DNA of 64,000 bases from contig OX104124.1 of the NCBI GenBank assembly GCA_944474755.1, positions 22,914,452-22,978,451 on the forward strand. The letters are read 5' to 3'. Numbering within the stretch: position 1 is the first letter of the stretch; every line of letters begins with the position of its first letter. This stretch comes from Limnoperna fortunei (lineage: Eukaryota > Mollusca > Bivalvia > Mytilida > Modiolidae). Under the pieces are notes generated by a model. It saw only the letters and a program-made list of their open reading frames with translations, ran no database searches and had not been told where the DNA came from. The position numbers and the translations under genes were made by a program. Shown one piece after another: positions 13,601-28,600 of this stretch.

Positions 13601-16600
13601 CAGACGGACAGACAGACAGACAGGGTGATTCCTATATACCCCCAAAACAAGTTTGCAGGTGGGTATAAAAACACAGAAAGTGAGTAACCCAAACCGTGAA
13701 TGGACTCAAATGCTTCAGATGAGTATGCAGTGCCTGCATGTAATTGAACACCCCTCGAGTTAGTCACTAAAAGGGTAAGTTTCACAGACATTTTCATTAT
13801 TGTGTTGAAGTCTATCAAAAATGCACCATTTTAGCTTGGGATAATAATTATATTGAGTAGACAAGAAGAGAAATATAATTGGAAAGCAAAACTGAAAGCA
13901 GGATACAATTTGAAGATAACTGCGCTTTATTGAAAATTTGTCAGCATCATTGGGTGATTTGATGGTTACAAAATCAGGTTCTTGTCGATGTTTTATTAGC
14001 AAAGATGTAGTAAAGGGATATTTGTGACAATTAAATCATGAACTGATGACAGCAAATCTTTACAGCTTTTATTTACATCTACATGTGGAATTGATGCCAT
14101 GTAATAATTGACATTGTCCAATCAAAATAAATGTTACATCAATTGTTGCAGTAGAATATTATGTAAACAGTAAAAGCTTACATTACAATTTATGTTTGAT
14201 AATCTTTATTTCTTAAGTGCAGTAAATTTTGAATACATGCATATTTATGAATTCTCTAGCCAGATATTTTTACTTAAAAATTACATAGGAATAAAGATTA
14301 AACAATGACATTTACAGTTCTGAATTCCTTACATAGTAGGATTTATTTCGGTCACCCCCAAACATGTTCCGTCTAGCTGTCTGTGGCGCCATCTCTCTGA
14401 AATCAAACACTTTTGCCTCATGTGTCTTGTGATCATGCACCATCATGAATCCTCCCCTATCAAAATATAAAGAAAATTTGTCAACTCAATAAATCAGCCT
14501 GATTAGAGTTTCATAAAACTACATGTATGTTTCCTTAATTTATCTTCAACTAAAGTATTGACTAATCAGATTACTGGAAAAATTTGAATTTCAGGCAAAT
14601 CTCAATTTGAGAAGTTTTATGAAACTGGGGCTGACTGATTTACTTTACCAAAGCAAGGATGAAGAATGTGCATAGCCATTAAAGTTCTAGACAGAAAATA
14701 TTTTTGATAATGAATTATGAAATCATTGCAATATCAATGTATGGCTACATTTAAACAGTTTGATATGTACTTGCAGTCTCTGACATGTCTGAGGTACACA
14801 TTAGTGTATTGGATGTCACGATTATCTCAATGCAATTCTATATACTCTACAACTCTTGTAGAATTTGAATTCTTCTTCTGTCCTCAGTTGGAGTAATTAA
14901 AAGTGCAAGGTAAGCATGCCTACCCTCCCATCTTTTGGAATAGATATTTTAAAGTATAATCTATAGCAAAAAAATAATAATCTGTGTTACAAAAAAAATT
15001 TCAAAGTAAAGTAGATGGACATTGGTGGGCTGCCCACAGCGTTGACCAATAGAAAAAGGCAAAATATACCAAAGCTATAGAGCAGTCACATAATTCAGGT
15101 ATATAATAAAAGTTTATATACACTGTCCTTTTTGTCATAGTTATACAAATCCAATGGTCTGTAAAATCTCACTGTGATAATGCGTAAATATATAAGTATA
15201 TTCCATTGCCATTTTTCCTGTCCAATAATCACTTGGAAACATATTCTGTTTGTGTCATACATACACTGCAGTGTGAACATGCTTCTTCCACCCAAGAACA
15301 GATCCATACAGGGTTCTACGCCTCCATTCCTCTGGGAGTAGAGTTAAAGTTTTCTTTGCCATCTTAAGACTTAGCAATTATAACCCATTAAAACAAGTAA
15401 ACATACAGGTATGCTGATTATTTTTGTAATACATGTAATTCATTATACAGTAGACATTAGGATGAAAGAGTGCACATAAGAATGGGTGGACAAAAAGTAC
15501 AAGGGCAGGATTGCTGCAGGTAATCAAACGACTAAATTCAAAGTAGTATCAGATTGTAAACAAGGTAAGAGAAACTACAATGAGCACATTTTGTTTTTGA
15601 AATCTTTGGTTATGGGAAATAATAAGCACATAATATTATTTGGTTTGGTACATAACAAAAACAAAAAAGCAGTTACAGTTGAGTGGACACATCTACACAT
15701 CTTAATATATAATTCTACCAAATATCAAAGCAATCTTTTGAGCAGTTTATAGGAGATGTGTCCACAGGATCTACCATTGTTCTACATAGGGAAATGGTCA
15801 AAGTCCCATATCTCATACTAATTGTTAAATCAGATTAGTGATATATAATGCACAATTACACATTACAGCAATTAATCCTACAAAAAGTCCCATAAATCCT
15901 ACAAAATTTGAAGAATCAAAATGGTGATAATGTATACACATTTAAACACATCAAAACAATCAATCCTACCAAATATCACAGCAATCTGTCAAGATGTTTC
16001 AGAGATGTGTCAACAAGATCTACCATTGTCCCTAACTCCTACAAAATTTGATAAATCAACATGGCACATGTACACTCATAACAATTAATCCTACCAAATG
16101 ACAAAGCAATATGGTTTCAGAGGAAATGCAGACATAAAGCACAGCAGACAAAAGAATGGACAGACTGACAGACAGACGGACATAAAACAATACAATATCC
16201 CTCTGATGCTTCGTGAGGTGGACAGTGTGTACTGCATTGTAAAACACTATCACTGTCCTACTTACCCTCCGATCCCTGAAGCATGAGAATTTACTACACC
16301 TAGGCATAACATTGTAGTAACAGCAGCATCAACTGCATTGCCACCCATTTGCAGAATAGTCAGACCAATGTTGGAACACTCTGTAGAGTCAGACGCCACT
16401 GCACCGGATGATCCAATCTAAAAAAAGAAATGGATATATTTAGTCAGAAAAATTTTAGAATATATTATACAGTCTTAAATCATAGCACCAAACCCTCAAC
16501 CTAAAAATAGGAATAAATATAGTGAGTTCAATTTCAGACTATATGTATAGACATCCACCACAGTGCCCTACGCTGTAAATAAATATAGCAAGATCATTTT

Positions 16601-19600
16601 TTGAATACATTATACAGACTTAAATTGCAGCATCAGACCCTCAACTTAACACAAGGAAAGTGTCAATATTGTTATGTAAAACATAGTGTTTTTACAAAGA
16701 GGTTTGTACTACTACAGTAAGATTTCCTACGCTATTAGAAGCAGTAGCTCCATGGTCAGGGTGTGAAGCCAATAGAAGTGGAAGCAATCTTAGGTAGTGA
16801 GCCCACCAGAGAGGAACATAATTACAGTTTCAACATAAATTCAAGAAGAATAAAAAGGCACAGCATTTACAATATATTTAACAAACCTCTTTGTAAAAAC
16901 ACTACGTTTTACATAACAATATTGACACTTTCATTTTTATGTTTATATTCTATTTTTAACTTTATATTCAATTTTTAGTCATCAACAGCAACCATTGTTT
17001 ATTGTGCCGTCATAAGCCGTACCTGAATTAGTACATAAGCTCTGTAATTTTATAAAAAATTGTCCTGATGACGGCAGGAAACTGCCGAAACTAGTCGATC
17101 AGAATAAACATAGACTGTTGCATCCTATGAAGTGTTGTTGTCAATCCTTTAATAGATAATAATTAAAATCAGACCAAATTCAGACTACATTGTATATACA
17201 CAGTCTTCCACCACAGCACCAGATTATGACCCCTATCTAAAATATTAATACATAATTTAGGCACATCAATTTTAGAACACAAAGAACAGTCAACTGCCAG
17301 GAAAGAGATGGCCCAATATATAACAGGAATAATATAGTCAGTCTAATAATATAACACTGTACAATCATCCACAGAAACACATGCTCTAACTAAAAACCAA
17401 AAATAAATACAGCCTGATAGATGAAGACACATGACAGTCAGCTGAGCCACAACAGTACCAAATACAGTCTGCCAACAAAGAATCAAAACCTCCAACCTAA
17501 AACAGTAACTAGATACCAGTGAGATTGTACCCTAGGTATCAGTGAGATGGTACGTATCTCTGTGGGCCCTTCCAACCTTAATATTACCTACCCACATACC
17601 AAACATCAAAGCCTACATCAAAAGATAAAAAAGTTATAGCTGGGACGCAATTAGCTTCGGATGGACGGACAGACTGATCCCTATAGGACATCTGACACAA
17701 AGTGGTGGGGCCCTAATAAAAACAGTCTGTCCAACACTGTATAGTCAGCTGACAAAGATCCAAATGCTACAACATAAAACAAGAATACATACATTTAATG
17801 GAATATTAATATATTATACAGTCAACCACAAAAGAATCAGTTGTTATTAACAGAAATAAATATCACATTATTAGTAAAAATAATGAGAGTAAAGGAGTTA
17901 AAATCTTATTAACAACAAAAAAAAAATAAATCAGTTAAAAATCATTCTGACAGTTGATAAAACAAAAAAATGAAGCTCATAAAAATCAGGAAAAAATGGA
18001 CCAATAACCATGAACAGAAATAAATATCACATTCTTAGTAAAAATAATGAGAGTAAAGGAGTTAAAACCTTATTAAAAAAAATAATTAATCAGTTAAAAA
18101 TAATTCTGACAGTTGATTTAACAAAAACGATGTTCACAAAAATCAGGAAAAATATCAAAGAATGTGTCAATGGGACACAGATGCCCCCACTAAATGAAGT
18201 CCCAAACAGGAAGTAATTGTCCGACAGGTCTCTGAAAAAGGCTTGACTGAAATGGACTGACATGAGTAAAACTTAATGCCCTTGAAATGTCGTTGCGGGT
18301 GCATAAAAATCTGACCAACAAGAAAAGTTATCCTCACAATCTGGAGTTTCTCAATGAGCATGCATATGGATATACTGTGAGGGTCTGAGTGCCAATGATG
18401 AGTCAGGATTAGATGCATTCTTAATTCTATAAACCTTTGATGACATTTTGTATGCAAACCAATATCAGTGCCCTCTTTAAACATGTACATGCATGCTACA
18501 AACTGCAGTAAGTATATCATAAATCTTAACATCATAATAATATAAAATTATAAAAATGAATCAATTGCAAAATCTTCATCAAAATTGTGTTAAAACTTTT
18601 TTTTAATTTGATTTTTTTTAAAAAAATTTTATATTTAAATCTTAGTACTGGTACTTACATGAACTGTAATTTAGGAAGCAATAACTGTTTTTACATGAAA
18701 GTGAAAATTTGGCTAAATGTAATGTACGTTATACTTAATTAAACATAGAAATGACTTAATTTTACACCCTGAAAAACCTGCAATGCACATAATGTATTGT
18801 AGGTGTTAAAATAATATATATTGTTTAAACAGTTAATAAAACAATATTTCAGACAGGTTTGAATGATACAAATTTTTAACTGAAATAATTTTTAAATTTT
18901 AATGAAAATAACTTAAAAATACCAACAACACAGAAATAAGGAACGTTCTTACCGAACACATTTGAAACTCAAATTATAGAAACTGCTAGAGTTAGTGTGT
19001 AGTTCTCAAAAATAAATTCCAGGAATAAGATTTTTCAACTGTATTTAAAGTGACCATCTCATAAAGGTAAAAAACCATTTACATGAATAAATAATTCAAA
19101 TTCTAAGTTAGTTCTTCTTCACGATTTAAATAATTCATCAGTTTTATTCAATGGTAACTGACAGTCACCTGTCTCTGAGAAATTTAAGGTGCAAAAAGTA
19201 TGAACATTACTTTTTTTGAAGATTAAAAACACTCACGAAATTCATAATTTTTCTTTGATGGTTAACACATGTATGACACGTTCATCTCCAAGTAATTTCA
19301 AATGCCAATCACATGAACATTATTTTACATAAACATAAATTTACAACAAAAAATAATAAATACACAAATGATTTTGTTTGCAGCCAATATTGGTCAATTA
19401 TTGTTTTTGTAACTATTATTGTTAATTTCAATGAGCAATCAAATTATTCTTTTAATTATTAGTGGTGTTAATTTCAATGAACAATCAGGAGATTGAAGAT
19501 TTTGGTGTGTAAGTCACAGCACACTTATTCTTATATAGATTCAGATAAAAAAATTATTGTAGTCTCAACAGAAATCATTATTTTTTTATTCCCTGATCAT

Positions 19601-22600
19601 TAACAATTATTTCCATACAACTCTCTATTAAAAGTACACATGTTACATGAATATCAGATATGTGGAGAGACTGGGTTTTTCTCAAGTTCTCAAAATTGAA
19701 ATCAACTTCATAACATCCAAACTTCCACACAGTATAAATACAAGTGTGGACACAGAAAAACGTCTCGCCTGCATTCCACATCAGTAACGAAAATAAATTT
19801 CGTCATAAGCATTACGTCATCAGCAACCTATACACCAAATATTGTCATCCTACCATGCGTAGTTACAGAGGAACTGTCGTAACCCAAAAACTTTAGCGTA
19901 GTCACTGGACCGTGAAATTGAGGTCAAGGTCAGGTGACAGGTGACTGACTGGCAAGTACTCATCATAAGCTACCTCTGGACCAAATTTGATGGACCTAGG
20001 GCTTGGGCTTACAAAGATATGAAGCAAGATGTCAAGTGTTTACGCCGCCACCGCCGCAGGATTCCCATACATATGTCTCGCCTCCAGCGACTTTCGTCGC
20101 AGGTGAGACAATAAAACTAACTACTTAATTTTTACAGCAAATTTAATGGATAAAACACCATTTAAACAAACAACTTAAAATCCCTAATGAGCTAGTATGT
20201 ACTGGTCTACATCAGGAATCTAAAATCAATTAGTTAAACTAGTCCCAGTCTGCATACAAGTTTATCCAATAAAAACACACCAAATATATAGATAACAAAT
20301 TTAGCAAATTAATCAAAAGTTTGAATTGTAAAACTGGTTTCATTTGTGAATTATAAAACCTGTCAGGTATTTTCTACCTATAAATTCTAGACATGTATAT
20401 GGATTACAGCTGTTCAGAAAACTGCTTCATTCTGTTTCCATTTTATAGTTAATGTTCTTAATCAGTAATAGCTTGGACATTTATATAGCAGCTACTCATG
20501 CATGAGTCAGAATTGATTGACCAATAGGTACATGTAGAAAATACCTGAAAATTCATTGTGTTTCGACTATAATACAATTACTTATGGGAGATAACTCTCT
20601 TTATTCCTTATACTTCAAGATTGACTATATATTCTTACCTGTCCATGCCCTAAGTAGATTGTAAGGACCAGGGCTACTGTGACTAAAATAGAGAATCCAA
20701 CTGCCACACCCACTATTATTTTCAGTCCATGGGAAGTTTGTCTGAAAAATTAAAGGAACAATATACTAGTACCTACTGTATTTTAATTGCAGATGAGTGG
20801 GAAAACTCCACCTACATGTAAGCTTTCGGTCAACCCATTATCTCAGATTACTTACATATATATGTAATGGCAAACTAATAAGTCACATGCAAAATCTGCA
20901 TGTAGGAAAGAAAATAATGTCTTTATATTCACAACATCATTACATAAACTAGTACATATAGCATAAAGGTTACCAAATAGAGGTCATCAGGCTGACAAGA
21001 GTTTTTGTTTTACCTAGATTTACACCTAATAATGAATTTTTCAGTAAAAACACTTATATGTTTTGTATATTGAAAACTTTACTTAAAAAATTAAAAAATC
21101 GATATGCACAGGGGTGCAAAAGCCGAGTTGCCATATTTTATTAACCAAAACTTTCATTAAAATCGGTTGAGAACATTTTGAGTTATGATCCGGAAACCAC
21201 TAATTCAAGAAATTTTCTAACGTTTTTCTGTCACTGTGACCTTGACCTTGAGGTGATTTACCCCAAAATCAATAAGGTTCCTCCTCTTATGGTATGTAAC
21301 AATATACCAAAGTTTTATTAAAATCTGTTGAGAACTTTTTTAGTTATGGACCGGAAACCACTAATTCAAGAAATTTTCTTACGTTTTTTTGTCACTGTGA
21401 CCTTGACCTTGAACAGATTTACCCCAAAATCAATAGGGTTCCTCTTCTTATGGCATGTAACAATATCCCAAAGTTTCAATAAAATTGGTTAAGAACTTTT
21501 CGAGTTATGGTCCGGAAACAACTAATTCAAGAAATTTTCAAACGTTTTTCTGTCGCTGTGACCTTGAACTTGAAAGGATTTACCCCACAATCAATAGGGT
21601 TCCTCATCTTATGGTATGTAACATTATCCCAAAGTTTCAATAAAATTGGTTGAGAACTTTTCGAGTTATGGTCCGGAAAACACTAATTCAATAAATTTTC
21701 TAACGTTTTTCTGTCGCTGTGACCTTGACCTTGAACAGATTTACCCTAAAATCAATAGGGTTCCTCCTCTTATGGTATGTAACAATATCCTAAAGTTTCA
21801 TTTAAATCAGTTAACAACTTTCTGAGTTATGGTCCAGAAACCAATTGTTGATGCCTGCCCGGCCGCCCGCCCGCACCCCCGCCCACCCAGCCACCCGCCA
21901 TCATCATAACAATAGCCGAGTTCAACTTTGTTGCAACTCGGCTAAAAATATCCATGGGACACAGATGCACCTGCTAAATGAAGTCCCAAACCGGAAGTAG
22001 TTGTCCGACACATCTGAAAGTGGCTTACAACGTACAACTTGTGTTACTGAACCATCCTAGCTGCCAAATTTCAAATTGTTCTCGAGAAAAGCTTGACAGA
22101 AAATTCATATGGACGGACGGACATGAGTAAAACTGAATGCCCCCCCCCCCCCTAAATTTCAGAATTAAAAAAAAAATGTTCATGTTTTTCTATTTTTATT
22201 GGTTGTCTTTTGACTCTCCTCTCATCTCAAATACATGGGCCTAGCAGCCGATACAATATAATGCAGGTACGGCTTCCGCTGCCATACCAATATCAAATGC
22301 GATGCTTAATCCCTCTGTTGTATTTGGCTGAGCCATACCCCAGATAATGGTACTGGTATTGTTTGTTTGAATCTTGTTTAACACCCCTTTCAGCAATTTT
22401 TCAGCTATATCATGGCATCTAGTTTTTATTGGGGGAGGAAGTTGGAGTATCCTGAGAAAACCCCCAACCATCCATAACAAAAATGGCAATCCTTGTCATT
22501 TAAGATTGGAGTCGAGCATACCCTGCCTACAATAAGTCTCTATACTGGTATTTTTTAAGGCTGAATGAATAGATAGTAAATAAACAAACAAGTGTGGACA

Positions 22601-25600
22601 CAGAAAAACGTCTCGCCTGCATTCCCCATCAGTAACGAAAATAAATTTCGTCATAAGCATTACCTAATAGCATTAAATATCAGCAGCGGCCTGTATACAA
22701 AATATTGTCACCATACCCTGCATAGTTACAGGGGAACAGTCGTAACCCAAAAACTTTAACATAGTCACTGGACCTTGAAATTGAGGTCAAGGTCAGGTGG
22801 AACCTACCAGACAGTCATGTACTAGTCATCAGCAACCTATACACCAAATATTGTCATCCTACCATGCGTAGTTACAGAGGAACTATCATAACCCAAAAAC
22901 TTTAACGCAGTCGCTGGACCGTGAAATTGAGGTTAAGGTCAGGTGACACCTACCAGACAGTCATGTACTAGTCATCAGCAACCTATACACCTAATATTGT
23001 CATCCTACCATGCATAGTTACAGAGGAACTGTCGTAACCCCAAAACTTTAACGTAGTCGCTGGACCGTGAAATTGAGGTCAAGGTCAGGTGACACCTACC
23101 AGACAGTCATGTACTAGTCATCAGCAACCTATACACCAAATCTTGTCATCCTACCATGCGTAGTTACAGAGGAACTGTCGTAACCCCAAAACTTTAACGT
23201 AGTCGCTGGACCGTGAAATTGAGGTCAAGGTCAGGTGACACCTACCAGACAGTCATGTACTAGTCATCAGCAACCTATACACCAAATATTGTCATCCTAC
23301 CATGCGTAGTTACAGAGGAACTGTCGTAACCCCAAAACTTTAACGTAGTCGCTGGACCGTGAAATTGAGGTCAAGGTCAGGTGACACCTACCAGACAGTC
23401 ATGTACTAGTCATCAGCAACCTATACACCAAATATTGTCATCCTACCATGCGTAGTTACAGAGGAACTGTCGTAACCCAAAAACTTTAACGTAGTCACTG
23501 GACCGTGAAATTGAGGTCAAGGTCAGGTGACACCTACCAGACAGTCATGTACTAGTCATCAGCAACCTATACACCAAATATTGTCATCCTACCATGCGTA
23601 GTTACAGAGGAACTGTCGTAACCCCAAAACTTTAACGTAGTCGCTGGACCGTGAAATTGAGGTCAAGGTCAGGTGACACCTACCAGACAGTCATGTACTA
23701 GTCATCAGCAACCTATACACCAAATCTTGTCATCCTACCATGCGTAGTTACAGAGGAACTGTCGTAACCCCAAAACTTTAACGTAGTCGCTGGACCGTGA
23801 AATTGAGGTCAAGGTCAGGTGACACCTACCAGACAGTCATGTACTAGTCATCAGCAACCTATACACCAAATATTGTCATCCTACCATGCGTAGTTACAGA
23901 GGAACTGTCGTAACCCAAAAACTTTAACGTAGTCACTGGACCGTGAAATTGAGGTCAAGGTCAGGTGACACCTACCAGACAGTCATGTACTAGTCATCAG
24001 CAACCTATACACCAAATATTGTCATCCTACCATGCGTAGTTACAGAGGAACTGTCATAACCCCAAAACTTTAACGTAGTCGCTGGACCGTGAAATTGAGG
24101 TCAAGGTCAGGTGACACCTACCAGACAGTCATGTACTAGTCATCAGCAACCTATACACCTAATATTGTCATCCTACCATGCATAGTTACAGAGGAACTGT
24201 CGTAACCCCAAAACTTTAACGTAGTCGCTGGACCGTGAAATTGAGGTCAAGGTCAGGTGACACCTACCAGACAGTCATGTACTAGTCATCAGCAACCTAT
24301 ACACCAAATATTGTCATCCTACCATGCGTAGTTACAGAGGAACTGTCGTAACCCCAAAACTTTAACGTAGTCGCTGGACCGTGAAATTGAGGTCAAGGTC
24401 AGGTGACACCTACCAGACAGTCATGTACTAGTCATCAGCAACCTATACACCAAATATTGTCATCCTACCATGCGTAGTTACAGAGGAACTGTCGTAACCC
24501 AAAAACTTTAACGTAGTCACTGGACCGTGAAATTGAGGTCAAGGTCAGGTGACACCTACCAGACAGTCATGTACTAGTCATCAGCAACCTATACACCAAA
24601 TATTGTCATCCTACCATGCGTAGTTACAGAGGAACTGTCGTAACCCAAAAACTTTAACGTAGTCGCTGGACCGTGAAATTGAGGTCAAGGTCAGGTGACA
24701 CCTACCAGACAGTCATGTACTAGTCATCAGCAACCTATACACCAAATATTGTCATCCTACCATGCATAGTTACAGAGGAACTGTCGTAACCCAAAAACTT
24801 TAACGTAGTCGCTGGACCGTGAAATTGAGGTCAAGGTCAGGTGACAGGTGACTGACTGGCAAGTACTCATCATAAGCTACCTCTGGACCAAATTTGATGG
24901 ACCTAGGGCTTGGGCTTACAAAGTTATGAAGCAAGATGTCAAGTGTTTACGCCGCCGCCGCCGCCGCCGGATTCCCATACATATGTCTCGCCTCCAGCGA
25001 CTTTCGTCGCAGGCGAGACAAAAATTGGTTCTAATGTTTGTTTCTATTGTTTACTTGTATTTAAAACTTTTCAGGAAAAAGCCATAGAAACTGAGAAAAG
25101 ATCTGACAGTGTGAATCTTAGTTGTAATAATTGGAATATAAAAACATCAATTCTACAATTAGTTTTAAAACAATTTCCACTCAGGAAATGAAATATCTGG
25201 TGTATATGAGTTAGAAAAAATATTAAGTGTCATAAATAATACCTGTTTTTGACAACACATTGAAAATGTATTTTTTTGTCAAATGCATGTTTTTTAATAT
25301 CAATTAATGAAGACAAATTTAAGAAATTATTAGAAAATACATTTTTTCAAATAATTCTGTCAATTTTACCAATCTAATTTAAATTAAATCTTTCCCTTTC
25401 TACCCTTTTTTGTTTTGTCCCTGTTATTGTCAAATTTAAACAAGAGGTTTAAATTAAACCCTTTACTTAAAATTTGACAAAAAGACTTAAAAAATGACTT
25501 GATTGTTGCATGTTTATAAATATAAATTTAACTGACACTTAATGAAGTTGGTCTATATAGTGTCAAGCACACACATAAGTGAGCAATAAACAATTCTAGT

Positions 25601-28600
25601 TCTGTTATTGGACACATCACTCCGACTAATAGACCGCTGGGTGTTCGTAGAAGAGACATAACAGTCACATTCCTAATAAACATTGAAAGTATCAATGTAC
25701 TAATGCATAACACTTCAGGTGTAGCCATTTTTATGAGCACAAGATAAAGATAGTGTGAACAAACTGTCAGATTAAATGAGATCATTGTAAAATATATTTC
25801 AAAATAAATGCAATCTTTGTTATGAGTTGACAATTGCAATACACAAAAAATTGAAGGAACTCATCATTGGAAATCGCAGATAGGTACAAATGCCCTTGAG
25901 GAAAATCATGTCCCCTCAATTAACAATGATTGATTCCCTAAAAAAAAAACGAAATTAAGATTGCTTAACAGAGCTTCAATTGGGATGTGTACTACATATA
26001 CATGTAATATAACATGTTTATAGATATATTATTTAAAAAATGTATGCCACCAAATAAAGGTTATTGCTTAAGAGAAGTAGCTAAATGGGAAGGTTTAACT
26101 GTACATGTACTCTATATGTTATACCACCATATTTTGGATTAAGAAAATATTGAGAATAGTAATATACATGTACATGCAATCCAGGAAGATATTTATATGA
26201 ACAATTATTATTGCATGTACACACATTTTTACATGGATGGCAGTAAGCGAGAGGCCACAATTAGTGATGGACAGAACAACAGGGCCCATGCTGGGTCAGG
26301 TCTACATTGGTGGCAGTAAGCGAGAGGCCACAATTAGTGAGGGACAGAACAACAGGGCTCATGCTGGGTCAGGTCCACATTGGTGGCAGTAAGCGAAAGG
26401 CCACAATTAGAGAGGGACAGAACAACAGGGCTCATGCTGGGTCAGGTCAACATTGGTGGCAGTAAGCGAGAGGCCACAATTACAAGTAGTGAGGGACAGA
26501 ACAACAGGGCTCATGCTGGGTCAGGTCAACATTGGTGGCAGTAAGCGAGAGGCCACAATTAGTGAGGGACAGAACAACAGGGCTCATGCTGGGTAAGGTC
26601 GACATCGGTGGCAGTAAGCCAGAGGCCACAATAAGTGAGGGACAAAAAAAAGAACTGATGCTGGGTCAGGATTATAAGTAAAAGTGGGGAGACAACAGGG
26701 AGAAGTTAATAATGTTGCAAAACATCTTATATGTAGGTTTTATTTGTATTTGTATATCGGTTCAAGTTTCAGTATAAAACGTATTCAGAATAAAGTATCA
26801 GTTGAAGGCAAGAGCAAACATTTTTTATTAACTTACATGTATTAGACTTCTTATATATAACATAAAATGCTTTAAATAATCACATGCTTCAACAAATATT
26901 CAGTATAACATTAAAATGATCATCCATATCCCTAAAACAAGGCAAGAAAATAGTTTTCATTAAAAGTATACATCAGTTGATTGAATTACATGTATAAATA
27001 AAATAAACATAGTCTGGCATACAAGTACATGTTACTTTTTAATGTAAAATGGGCAATTGGAAGTACAGTGTATTTAGAAACATTAATACATATTACACAT
27101 TTTTTGGGGTTGAATCAAGTCACTTTCCCTCTCAAAACATTTTTAAACGTTCAACTGGCTTTAAACGAAGCTAATGCCTAAACCTATTAAATTAAAAATT
27201 TCTGTACGAAATCTGCAACTTACAGGTCTTTACCAGACACTGCTCCTGATTTACTACTATGAAGAAGAGTAGCCTCCCCTCTTGATCCGGCTATTTGTAA
27301 ATCTATACTCCCTCTAGATCCAATGACATGGCCACCTTTGCCGATAACTGGTCCATCATCACTTGAAATTAAATCATCTTTGTCATCTAAAAAGATACAA
27401 AAAATAAGTGCAACAAGCATATGCATTTACCATCAAAATTTAAAACCTAGAACACATGAAATTTGTACATTGACCAACTGAACATACTGAAAAGGGCCTT
27501 TGAAGAAATTGTGAAACTTAACATATACTGTGTTTGATGAAATTTGGTGAATTATTAGTTATTTAATCCAAGGAAAAAAATAATTAGTATCTTGTTTTCA
27601 GAATCTCTCTGACTTCATCATTAATGAATGCATCTAGAGTTTAAAAGATATTTAAGAGTAAATTCTTCTAATTTTTATATATATTTTTAGACTGGTATTA
27701 TTCTGTTAGCCCTCCAAATGCCATTCCAAATGCTGCAATACATTTTTTTAACTTTGACAAGCACATACTAGTACATGAAAATAATAAACTAATAGGTGAA
27801 AACTATTTTGGTCTTCCTATTAAGTTAAATATTTTTCAACTCAACATAAGTTCTCAATTAATCTCCATATTTCATCAAGAATCACATAACACATTGTACA
27901 TACATTTCTGTTTTACATAAAATTATGTATAGAGGTTATCAAAATCTGAAAAATTAACTATTAGCTACATGTATATCTGGTGCTTTTTTTTCATTGATTT
28001 TATAATAATATAGGTTATGTCCTATTTGATATTGCATACCATTAATAATAATAAAAAAGAAAGGAAAAAAAACTGAATCTAAAAGTGTTATGATTTAAAA
28101 ACACAAGAGAAATAACCCTGGAAATCCACAATTATAAAAACAAATGTAAATTATGAAAAGTGTATATAACTACTGCGAAAATTAATTATCTGTACAGTCC
28201 CCCTGACTTCTCCCTATCAGGGCCTCACTTCTTCCTGTTTGGCTGCCAGGGAGAAGTCACTTCTCCTTACTTTTTTAGAGTGAGGTGACCCCTGTTGATT
28301 GTTGTTTTATGTCCAGCAAGCCATAGTGACTTATTCTATGAAGGAAATGTGAAGTCATAATAGGTGACATTATTAGGGATTATATTTTATGTAAAAATCC
28401 CTTATGGAATATTAAAATTTTAACATTCAGTTTCATTCAGCCTTTTTTTAATTCTTAATTTTAGAAAATTTATTTCATACAGTAAACATGGTAAAGTGCA
28501 GGTACCTGTATCACGTCTTGACAGCGCATGGATTCCACATCACAACTTGACACTACTAGCCTCGTAGTGATACAAATGTCTCAACACGATGCAGGTACAT

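Noticed and set aside
24848..25191. Plus-strand frames with Arg-run or Pro-run (24848-25087, 24910-25191)
   Set aside because: They read through the CCG repeat and hairpin of element A; no homology and no other coding signs.
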